A stretch of DNA of 64,000 bases from PoT sp049331405 (GTDB lineage Bacteria > Planctomycetota > Planctomycetia > Isosphaerales > Isosphaeraceae). Position 1 is the stretch's first letter. Each line of letters opens with the position of its first letter. The DNA lies in NCBI RefSeq assembly GCF_049331405.1, contig NZ_CP186274.1, positions 9,610,001-9,674,000 on the forward strand, read 5' to 3'. Below, one piece after another: positions 36,125-43,666 of the stretch. The notes below the pieces were generated by a model. It worked only from the letters and a program-made list of their open reading frames with translations. It ran no database searches and was not told where the DNA came from. Both the position numbers and the translations under genes were made by a program.

Positions 36125-36866
36125 GGGAGAACCGCCATCAGATCGAGAGGTGTCGGCCGGGCCGTCGCTGACTGAGACCGACGGACATCGAGTCGAATCG
36201 CGCCGGGGCATCCCACCCCTGCCGGCGCCGCGTCTGACCAGAGGGCCGCCGTAATTATTCAGCCGGAGGTCCCCGATTGTAATCCTCGCTTCCTCGAAAA
36301 AACTCGCGAGCCGAGGTCGACCGCCCCGCACTCGATCCCTCCCATGGCTCCTTTTCGGGTCTCCTATGGCATTCGTGGCCGGACGACGTAAGGCCAAGGG
36401 CCGATCGAGGGAAGGTCGTTCGCATGAGCGCACGGCGAAATCTCCTTGAGATTTCGAGGAAATTTTCGAGTTACAAATCGGAAGGCCCGGCGGACTCTTT
36501 ACAGTGACGACGTGTCCCTTTCCCGATCAGATCCGAGGGAGAGGCATCGTCGGATGATCGGCGCTTTCGCGCCCGATCACATCGCAGCACCATTCGTGGA
36601 TCGGTCATCGTCTCGCATCGATTCGCCAGATTTCGCGGGGCCTGATTGGCTCCGGTCCTTATCCCGATTCCCGATCCGTCCCGCTCGGCCCGGCGAGTCC
36701 TTCGCCCCCGGTCTCATTGAGACCAATACCTCTTCGCGCCCATGGCCTCGCATCATCTCGGGCGGCAATGACGCAATTACGATCGTTGATATTTCGCGTC
36801 CGGAACGGCCCGAGAACATCGCATTTCGTCTTCGATCCTCATCGCTACGGATGGAGAAATTCGACC
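36125..36866. other. Divergent intergenic region, 742 bp, with inverted repeat
   Basis: It lies between the divergent sigma-factor and DUF1559 genes. It contains a perfect 9-bp inverted repeat with a 3-base loop at 36436-36456 (CGAAATCTC/GAGATTTCG) and a direct repeat of TTTCGAG at 36452-36458 and 36464-36470. Open frames here lack protein-like composition. It should contain both promoters. Confidence 0.45.
36436..36456. repeat. Perfect inverted repeat (operator or hairpin)
   Basis: CGAAATCTC, a 3-base spacer CTT, then GAGATTTCG. It lies in the middle of the divergent intergenic region, so it could be an operator or a transcript hairpin. No T-run follows directly. Confidence 0.45.
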
Positions 36867-37928
36867 ATGCATGACCGAGTTCGCCGCGGCTTCACCCTGA
36901 TCGAGTTGCTGGTGGTCATCGCCATCATCGCGGTGCTCATCGCCCTGTTGTTGCCGGCCGTGCAGGCCGCTCGCGAGGCCGCGAGGCGGGCCCAATGCAC
37001 GAACAACCTCAAGCAGATCGGCCTGGCGGTGGCCAACTACGAGAGCGCGACCGGGTCGTACCCGTACGCCGACGGCCCCTGGTGGACCGAGTGGTCGGCG
37101 CAGGCCCTGATGCTCCCGTATCTGGAGCAGCAGCCGCTCTACAACAGCATCAACTTCGCCAGCACCCGCCCCATGGGGGGCAACCCGCTCATGCATGACG
37201 GCATCGTCAATTCCACGGCCGAGTATACGTCGATCTCGTCCTTCCTCTGCCCGTCCGACGCGAGCCGACTCAGCGGCCCCTACGGCGCGAACAACTACAA
37301 GGCCAACGCCGGCTCGGCCCCCAACACCTTCTACGGCGGAGACGGCAACGGCAGCGACGGGGCCAACGGCCCGATGTCCGGCCCGTTCATCTTCACGGGG
37401 ACCGACAACGGCCAGAACGGCACCTCGGTCAAGGTGGCGAGCATCATCGACGGCACGAGCAACACCGCCTCTTTCAGCGAGCGAGTGAAGGCGATCGGCA
37501 ACAAGAATAGCAGCGCCCCCTTCGACACCCAGAAGCCCACGGCTTCCATCTCGGTCGTGAGCGTCCTCCCCTCGGGGCAGGAGACGACCCCCCAGGCCTG
37601 GTACAAGGTCTGCATGGCCACGCCGCCGACGCCCGACTCGGCGGGCAATGACCTCGCCTACAGCAACGATGACGACATCTCGGGCTCGAGCTGGTCGGCG
37701 GGCCTCGTCTCGACCAGCCGGTACAACCACGTCATGCCGCCGAACACCTGGGGATGCCGAGGGGGGGTCGAGATGTCGCACGTCGCCAGCAGCCGGCATC
37801 CCGGCATCGTCAACGTCCTCTTCCTCGACGGCTCGGTCAAGGCGATCAAATCCACCGTCAACATCCAGACGTGGTGGGCCATCGGCAGCCGGGCCGGCAA
37901 TGAGGTCGTCTCCTCGGATGCCTTCTGA
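36867..37928 (+). CDS. DUF1559 pseudopilin-like protein (second copy)
   Basis: 353 aa. A prepilin-type signal GFTLIELLVVIAIIAVLIAL lies close to the N-terminus, followed by LLPAVQAAREAARRAQC. It has the DUF1559 body (NNLKQIGLAVANYESATG, FLCPSDASRL, IIDGTSNTASFSERV) and ends VLFLDGSVKAIKSTVN and EVVSSDAF. The central 200 residues differ from the copy at 15596-16699, so the two probably have different partners. GGAG lies about 11 bases before ATG 36867. A lipoprotein and a TPR protein follow on the same strand, a common planctomycete cassette. Confidence 0.93.
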   Translation: MHDRVRRGFTLIELLVVIAIIAVLIALLLPAVQAAREAARRAQCTNNLKQIGLAVANYESATGSYPYADGPWWTEWSAQALMLPYLEQQPLYNSINFASTRPMGGNPLMHDGIVNSTAEYTSISSFLCPSDASRLSGPYGANNYKANAGSAPNTFYGGDGNGSDGANGPMSGPFIFTGTDNGQNGTSVKVASIIDGTSNTASFSERVKAIGNKNSSAPFDTQKPTASISVVSVLPSGQETTPQAWYKVCMATPPTPDSAGNDLAYSNDDDISGSSWSAGLVSTSRYNHVMPPNTWGCRGGVEMSHVASSRHPGIVNVLFLDGSVKAIKSTVNIQTWWAIGSRAGNEVVSSDAF

Positions 37929-38061
37929 TATCCGTCGATACGACTTCGAGAACGAACTCCCCCGAGTGGGTCGGCGCCTCCCGAGAAACCCCGGCGCCGA
38001 TCCACTCGAAGCCAACCGCCCTCATCGACACATTCCCCTATCGTCGTACCCTTGGAATCCA

Positions 38062-38514
38062 ATGATGTCGCAACCTATCCGTCTACGGCTCTTCGGACCC
38101 GCGATGGCCCTCGGCCTGATAGCCGGGTGCGGCGACAGTTACCCCGGCGTCGACTCATCCCACACCGAGGCCAAGGTGAAGGGGATCATCCTGATCAAGG
38201 GCAAGCCGGCCGCCGGGGGCGGGACCATCAGCTTCAACCCGAGCAACGTCGAGCGCAAGGTCGCCTCCATCACCGCCAAGATCGGCGAGGACGGCTCGTA
38301 CAGCCTCTCGACCTTCACCGGCGGCAACGAGGTGAAGTTCTCCGGCCCTTGCCTCAAGGATGCCAAGGAACTCGCGCTCTCATCGCGCTACTGCGAACTA
38401 GCCGGGGGCGACAACGAGGTCAACTTCGACCTCATGGGGGAGGACGACAAGCCCCGAGGGATCATCCTCCCCCAGAAGGCCGCGATCAACAAGGCCTCCC
38501 GCAAGAAGCGTTGA
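38062..38514 (+). CDS. DUF1559-associated lipoprotein
   Basis: 150 aa. The lipobox is LIAGC after a hydrophobic signal (LFGPAMALGLIAGC). The mature part has a carboxypeptidase-regulatory-like beta sandwich pattern: VKGIILIKGKPAAGGGTISFNP, then DGSYSLSTFTGGNEVKF. Proteins of this kind commonly follow DUF1559 genes in planctomycetes. It starts 133 bases after the DUF1559 stop. ATG 38065 is an adjacent alternative start. Confidence 0.8.
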   Translation: MMSQPIRLRLFGPAMALGLIAGCGDSYPGVDSSHTEAKVKGIILIKGKPAAGGGTISFNPSNVERKVASITAKIGEDGSYSLSTFTGGNEVKFSGPCLKDAKELALSSRYCELAGGDNEVNFDLMGEDDKPRGIILPQKAAINKASRKKR

Positions 38515-38587
38515 TCCGGTTTTCTCCGTTTCATTTCATGATGCTCTGACCTCATCCTTTCGCTCGCGGTGGCGGAAAGGGGCGACG

Positions 38588-39793
38588 ATGGCATCGGTGA
38601 ACGTCACCGCCAGACGCGGCAGGCGCCGGCGGATCGTCGTCCTGGGCTCGTGCGTCTCGCTCGCGCTGATCGCCGTGATCTACACCTGGATCCGCCCGAA
38701 CCTCGACCCCGATCGGCTCTGGGACAGGTCCCAGCTCGCTCTCCGCGCAAACAGACTGGATCAGGCCGAGTCCTGCCTCGCCCGGATCCGCTGGCTGCGC
38801 AGGCCGACGACGCTCGACCTCATGCTCGAGGCCCAGGTCGCCATCGCCCGAGGCCGCGTCGACTCAGCCCTCGGTATCCTCGACAAGATCCCCGAGGCAG
38901 ACCCGCTCCACGCCGAGGCCTGCCTTCTCGCCGGCCGGCTCGAACGCCAGCGCAAGCGCATGCGGCTCGCCGAGGCCCGCTTCCTCCAGGCGTTGAAGGC
39001 CGACCCGACCCTGGTCGGGGCTCATAAGGAGCTGATCTACGTCTACGGCGTCCAGCTCCGGCGACGAGAGGTCGACGCGGAATACCGGGCCCTCGCGAAA
39101 CTCGTCCCGCTCACGCATCATGACCTGTTCACCTGGGCGCAGACCCATTTCTCGAGTTGGAGCCCCGACATCGCCGCCGAGCTCCAGGCGTTCGTCGACG
39201 CCGACCCGGACGACCGCCAGAGCCGGCTCGCCCTGGCCGAGTTGCTCGTCGACCAGCCGGGCGAATCTGGTCGGGTCGAGCGGCTCCTCGACGCCTTGCC
39301 GGATTCCGACCCCGACGCGATCGCCCTCCGCGTGGCCCTGGCGTTGCACCTCAATCGGCGCGACGAGGCCGAGGCGCTCCTGAAGCGTGGCCCCGCCGAT
39401 CACCCCACGCTCGCCCGCCTCCAAGGTCGGCTCGCCCTGCAACGTCGCGACCCGACGGCCGCCATCGTCGCCTTCCGCGAGGCCCTGAGCCGCGAGCCGT
39501 ACGACCGCGTCTCCGCCCTCGAGTACGGCCAGGCCCTCCTGCTCAAGGGGGACCGCGCCGAGGCCAATATCTACCTCGACCGCGCCCGCCGGCTGAACGA
39601 GGTCTATAACCTCGTCAATCAGGTCCGATCCCCGGATCGCGAGAATCGGACTCCCGACCTGGCGAGGATCGCCGCGGCCTTCGAGTCGGCCGGCCTCCTC
39701 AGCGAGGCCCAGCACTGGTATTCGCTCACGCTCGCCCGCGACCCCATCAACCCCGAGGCCCAGCGGGCGCTCCATCGCCTGAAGATCCCATAA
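38588..39793 (+). CDS. Membrane-anchored TPR protein
   Basis: 401 aa. A basic N-terminus (RRGRRRRIVV) and one hydrophobic helix (about residues 16-35) anchor it to the membrane. The rest is tetratricopeptide repeats (LDQAESCLARIRWLRRP, RMRLAEARFLQALKADPTL, PTAAIVAFREALSREPYD). It is probably a periplasmic scaffold. AAGGGG precedes ATG 38588. Its place directly after the DUF1559 and lipoprotein genes suggests the three act together; the function itself is not readable. Confidence 0.82.
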   Translation: MASVNVTARRGRRRRIVVLGSCVSLALIAVIYTWIRPNLDPDRLWDRSQLALRANRLDQAESCLARIRWLRRPTTLDLMLEAQVAIARGRVDSALGILDKIPEADPLHAEACLLAGRLERQRKRMRLAEARFLQALKADPTLVGAHKELIYVYGVQLRRREVDAEYRALAKLVPLTHHDLFTWAQTHFSSWSPDIAAELQAFVDADPDDRQSRLALAELLVDQPGESGRVERLLDALPDSDPDAIALRVALALHLNRRDEAEALLKRGPADHPTLARLQGRLALQRRDPTAAIVAFREALSREPYDRVSALEYGQALLLKGDRAEANIYLDRARRLNEVYNLVNQVRSPDRENRTPDLARIAAAFESAGLLSEAQHWYSLTLARDPINPEAQRALHRLKIP

Positions 39794-39809
39794 GCAATTA
39801 TGCAACACA

Positions 39810-41372
39810 TTAATGATCCTGGGCGGGTGCGATCAGGCCGCGGAGCCTCGCCCGCTGGTCCTCGGTGGCGTCGGCCCTGGGGGCGAGGGTCCATCCCTTC
39901 GCCTGGCCATCGCCGTACGTGAACTGGAGCCCGTACCATTGGAAAGCCTCGGTGTAGTCGAGTTCCTCCGTCGTGGCCAGGGCCTTGTGCAGCCAGTCGC
40001 CGAGGAGCAGGCCGGTGGCCTCTTCGACCGCCTTGCGGAACTCGTCCGGCGTGAACCCGCGAGCCCCGCCGTGGCGGGCGAAAGCCAGGCGCATCACGTC
40101 GTCCAGGCTCTTGCGGCCCCCGCTCGAGCGCCGGATGCGGGCGTCGAGCAGGAAGGCGACGACGGGCCCCTTGGTGTAGAAGCTGACCGCGGTCCGGCTC
40201 CCCCCCAGGCCGATGCCCGATGTGGAAGTCGCCCAGACGTCCCACGACGATTGCTCCAGCGTCTGCACGAGACGCCCGGGCGTCCCCTGCAGCTCGGCGA
40301 TATGGCCCGACATCATCGCCAGGAAGTCGTCCTGCCCGCCGAAACCCGCGCGGATCGTGAGCAACTCGCCGTAGTAGGTTGTCAGGCCCTCGGCAACCCA
40401 CAAGCCTCGCGTGCGGGCGGGCTTCTCGTAGTCGAACGGCCCGAGCTCGACGGGGCGGAGCCGCTTGACGTTGAACGCGTGAAAATATTCGTGCCCGGCG
40501 AACTCGAGCCAGCGCAGGTAAGACTGCGGGCTCGCCATCACCGAGGCGTCCGTCGTCAGCAGGCACGAATCCTTGTGTTCGAGGCCGCCGCCTCCCTCGC
40601 GGAAAACATTCAGGAATACGTACTTCTTGAACGGAAGCATCCCCCAGAATCGCCGGTTCGCCAGCACGACCTTCGCCAGGTCGTTGGCCGCCCGTTCTCC
40701 GTCCCAGGCCCCGAGGTTGCCGACGTCGACGAGCAGGTGCTCGCTCTCTTCGAGCTTGAAGGAGTGGACCGAAGGATTGCCCGCCACGATCGGCGCGTCG
40801 ATGAGGCCGTCGTAATCCTCGGCGCGATAGTGGTTCGGCCGATCGGGCGAGGCCTGTGGCAGGGCGGTGAGCGACCGGGTCCAGGTCGAAGGGAGGGAGA
40901 CCCTCACGTCATAAGGGCGGCGTTCGGCCTCCACCAACTTGAGGAAGGTCGCCGGCCCGTTCAGGAGCGCGTAGTCGGTTCCGACCCAGTTGGTCGTGGT
41001 CGAGTGCCTGTCGCACAGGAGGCGATAGACGACAACGGCCCGGTCGGTCCCCTTCGTCTCGACCCTCCAGCGGTTCTTCGCGACCCGCCAGACGCGCAAG
41101 GACTTGCCCCCCGGATCCCAGGCACCGAGGCTCTGGACCGAGTTCGCATAGTCCTCGATCCGATAGAAGCCGGGCGACCAGGCGGCCATCATCAGGTCGA
41201 CGGTCGCCCGCTTTTTCGCGGGGATCGACATCTCGACGTCGGCGAGATGAGCCCCGAGGGCCGGGAACCGCAGGGTCGTGACGATCGGGGCGGGCGGCTC
41301 GGACGCGACGGAAGGCCCCGGGACGACGAGGCCCGCGACGCAAGCGAGAAGACACCAGGGCCGGATCCGCAT
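39810..41372 (-). CDS. M61-family metallopeptidase (glycyl aminopeptidase-like)
   Basis: 520 aa with a signal peptide (about 1-23). The zinc motif HEYFH is at 294-298, and the third ligand is expected at Glu328 in WVAEGLTTYY. The N-terminal 220 residues form the beta-rich M61 domain. The family cleaves N-terminal glycine or other small residues. Its place near a hydroxyproline locus is suggestive, since collagen peptides are glycine-rich, but coregulation is not shown. It lies downstream of the deaminase gene on the same strand, with a long hairpin (41480-41528) between them. Confidence 0.9.
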   Translation of the reverse strand: MRIRPWCLLACVAGLVVPGPSVASEPPAPIVTTLRFPALGAHLADVEMSIPAKKRATVDLMMAAWSPGFYRIEDYANSVQSLGAWDPGGKSLRVWRVAKNRWRVETKGTDRAVVVYRLLCDRHSTTTNWVGTDYALLNGPATFLKLVEAERRPYDVRVSLPSTWTRSLTALPQASPDRPNHYRAEDYDGLIDAPIVAGNPSVHSFKLEESEHLLVDVGNLGAWDGERAANDLAKVVLANRRFWGMLPFKKYVFLNVFREGGGGLEHKDSCLLTTDASVMASPQSYLRWLEFAGHEYFHAFNVKRLRPVELGPFDYEKPARTRGLWVAEGLTTYYGELLTIRAGFGGQDDFLAMMSGHIAELQGTPGRLVQTLEQSSWDVWATSTSGIGLGGSRTAVSFYTKGPVVAFLLDARIRRSSGGRKSLDDVMRLAFARHGGARGFTPDEFRKAVEEATGLLLGDWLHKALATTEELDYTEAFQWYGLQFTYGDGQAKGWTLAPRADATEDQRARLRGLIAPAQDH

Positions 41373-41479
41373 CTGAGCCTCACCGAAGGATCAACGATTC
41401 GACGCCCACGATGTGCGGGGAGTCGTCGCCCACCACGATAGCGTCGGATCCGTTCGCAGGGCCAGACGCCGGCGAGGGA

Positions 41480-41528
41480 ATCGTGCCTCGCGGGATATTC
41501 ACGAAGAGGGAACCCCGCGAGGCATGAT
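41480..41528 (-). terminator. Hairpin between deaminase and M61 genes
   Basis: ATCGTGCCTCGCGGG (41480-41494) pairs with CCCGCGAGGCATGAT (41514-41528) with one wobble, enclosing a 19-base loop. No T-run follows on the minus strand, so intrinsic termination is uncertain. Confidence 0.5.
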
Positions 41529-41571
41529 CACGAATTCTTTTCGACACACAAATGACGTGAGCAACTTCGGT

Positions 41572-42474
41572 TCAGACGGTCACCGCGGGCCGGGTGGCGA
41601 TGCCCTTGCGGATGATGCCCAGGATCCGCTCCCGTTCCTCGCCGACGAGCGGCAGGCGGGGGGCCCGGACGCGCTCGGTGCCGAAGCCGCACTCCTGCGC
41701 GGCGAGCTTGATGTACTGCACGAGCTTGACGTGCGTGTCGAGGTGGAGCAGGGGGGTGTACCAGCGGTAGACCTCCAGGGCCTCCTCCCAGCGCCCGGCC
41801 GTGGCGAGGTCCCAGATCAGCCGATTCTCGGCCGGGAAGGCGTTGACCAGGCCCGAGACCCAGCCGACCGCCCCGAGGAGCAGGCTCTCCAAAACGAGGT
41901 CGTCGACGCCCGAGAACAGGATGTAGCGGTCGCCGCAGACGTTCTTGAGGTCGGTGATCCGGCGCACGTTCTCGGACGATTCCTTGATCGCCACGAACTT
42001 GGGCTCGTCCGCCATCTCGGCGAACATCTTGGGGGTGATGTCCACGTAGTAGGCGATCGGGTTGTTGTACACCATGATCGGCAGGCCGGAGGCCTTGGCC
42101 ACCGAGCGGAAGTGGGCGATCGCCTCGCGCGGATCGGCCTTGTAGATCATCGCCGGCAGGACCATCAGGCCGTCGGCACCGAGCTTCTCGGCGTCGGCGG
42201 CGAAGCGGCAGGCGAGGGCCGTCGTGCATTCGGCCACGCCGCTCAGCACCGGGATCCGGCCCGCGACGTGCTCGATCGTGGCCTTGAGGACCTCGATCTT
42301 CTCGCCGTATTCGAGGGCACAATTCTCGCCGACGGAACCCAACATGATCAGGCCGTGGATGCCGGCGTCGATCATCTTCTCGACGTGCTCCAAGGTGGCC
42401 GGCAGGTCCACCGAGGAGTCTTCGCGGAACTGGGTCGTCGCCGCGGGAAAGACCCCCCGCCATGAAATGCTCAT
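41572..42474 (-). CDS. DapA-family lyase/deaminase, probable 1-pyrroline-4-hydroxy-2-carboxylate deaminase
   Basis: 300 aa. It has the dihydrodipicolinate-synthase TIM-barrel motifs: GSVGEN (46-51, in place of the usual GTTGE), catalytic Tyr136 in MVYNNP and Schiff-base Lys164 in VAIKESS. In hydroxyproline degradation a member of this family deaminates 1-pyrroline-4-hydroxy-2-carboxylate to alpha-ketoglutarate semialdehyde. That role is inferred from the epimerase and dehydrogenase genes at 49507-53092; other DapA-family activities (sugar-acid aldolase or dehydratase) remain possible. AAGGAGAG precedes ATG 42474. It is divergent from the GntR regulator, with repeats between them (42563-42611). 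Confidence 0.83.
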   Translation of the reverse strand: MSISWRGVFPAATTQFREDSSVDLPATLEHVEKMIDAGIHGLIMLGSVGENCALEYGEKIEVLKATIEHVAGRIPVLSGVAECTTALACRFAADAEKLGADGLMVLPAMIYKADPREAIAHFRSVAKASGLPIMVYNNPIAYYVDITPKMFAEMADEPKFVAIKESSENVRRITDLKNVCGDRYILFSGVDDLVLESLLLGAVGWVSGLVNAFPAENRLIWDLATAGRWEEALEVYRWYTPLLHLDTHVKLVQYIKLAAQECGFGTERVRAPRLPLVGEERERILGIIRKGIATRPAVTV

Positions 42475-42562
42475 CGCCTCTCTCCTTCGACTCGGTCGAT
42501 CGCTCTGGGGTGGATCCGCAGGCCGATGGAAGAAGAATCTTCCGGGACGCGCCGGCGGGGGT

Positions 42563-42611
42563 TTGACATCGCGTACAATCACAACAATAATCATTTCGCG
42601 TACAATGTCAA
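42563..42611. promoter_or_regulatory. Divergent promoter/operator with direct and inverted repeats
   Basis: An 11-bp direct repeat TCGCGTACAAT occurs at 42569-42579 and 42596-42606, 27 bp apart. The ends form an inverted repeat, TTGACAT at 42563-42569 and ATGTCAA at 42605-42611. TTGACA at 42563-42568 with AATAAT 17 bases later (42586-42591) is a good sigma-70-like promoter for the regulator gene. The mirrored TTGACA could serve the deaminase gene. The layout suits GntR-type autoregulation. Confidence 0.65.
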
Positions 42612-42665
42612 CTCGACGCGTTCGCGACTCTCGATACAACAGTCGGCCCAAGCGGGGGGCGATCC

Positions 42666-43595
42666 GTGTCCCAGGCGACGATCAGCGACTACATCAAGCG
42701 CGACCTGGCGGACCGGATCCGTTCGAACCTCGAACTGCCGGCGGGGCTCACGCTCCCGGAACTCAGCCGGCACTACGGCGTCAGCTCCACGCCGGTCCGC
42801 GAGGCGATCCGCGACCTCGTCGCCGAAGGGGTCCTGCTCAAGGGGGACAACGGCCGCGTCCAGGTGAACCCGAAGAAATCGGCGAGCGCCAAGGCGAAAG
42901 GGTCCGCGAAGCCGCGTCCGAAGGCCGAGCCGGAACGCCCCGAGTTGCCCAGCCGGTCGGCCGACCTCGAGGCCACTCTCACGGCCGACGTGATCGCCGG
43001 CAGCCTCCGGGGCGAGGACGGGTACTTGCGCGAGGAGGCCACGGCGAAGCGGCTCGGCGTGGGCCGGACGGCCATCCGCCAAGTCTTCGGCAGGCTCGCC
43101 GGCCGCGGCCTCATCGAGCACGTCCCGCGCTGCGGCTGGCGGGTCCGGGCGTTCGACGCCGACGACCTCCGCGCCTACCTCGAAGTGCGAGAGACCCTCG
43201 AGCTCAAGGCCCTCGAGTTAGCCCGCCATCGCCTGGATCCGGACGACCTGCGGGCCATGCTCGAGGGGAATATCGCCGATCAACGCAAGCCCCGGCTCGA
43301 GAACCGGTTCCACCGCTATCTGATCGACAAGGCAGAAAATCCTTATATCCGCGAGTTTTTCGACCGCCAGGGGGCCTACTACACGACGCTCTTCGACTTC
43401 GCGGCGCCCGAGACCCACGTCGTCCGCGAGATGGCCCGGCAGCACCGCGAGATCCTGCAAGCCCTGATCGACCGCGACTGGACTCGAGCCCGACGCACCC
43501 TGGCGGATCACATCCGCGCCCAGCGCCCGATCGTCGAGGACCTCTTGCAGCGGATCGGACGCCTGCCCAAAGAGCCCGATGAAATCGTGTCGTAG
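42666..43595 (+). CDS. GntR/FCD-family regulator with two winged-helix domains
   Basis: 309 aa, GTG start with a G-rich stretch upstream. Residues about 8-68 are a GntR winged helix (LTLPELSRHYGVSSTPVREAIRDL). A Lys/Ala/Pro-rich linker (69-98) leads to a second winged-helix-like unit (100-162: LREEATAKRLGVGRTAIRQVFGRL). An FCD effector domain follows (168-295) with His215, His260 and His282 as likely metal ligands. Ordinary FadR-type proteins have one such DNA-binding unit. It probably controls the divergent deaminase and perhaps the downstream hydroxyproline genes through the repeats at 42563-42611. Confidence 0.87.
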   Translation: MSQATISDYIKRDLADRIRSNLELPAGLTLPELSRHYGVSSTPVREAIRDLVAEGVLLKGDNGRVQVNPKKSASAKAKGSAKPRPKAEPERPELPSRSADLEATLTADVIAGSLRGEDGYLREEATAKRLGVGRTAIRQVFGRLAGRGLIEHVPRCGWRVRAFDADDLRAYLEVRETLELKALELARHRLDPDDLRAMLEGNIADQRKPRLENRFHRYLIDKAENPYIREFFDRQGAYYTTLFDFAAPETHVVREMARQHREILQALIDRDWTRARRTLADHIRAQRPIVEDLLQRIGRLPKEPDEIVS

Positions 43596-43666
43596 CAGGC
43601 CCGGAGCCCACGTCGACCGAGAGATCACCAGGACATTCCCAGGTCACATGAGGAGCTGAGAACGCG

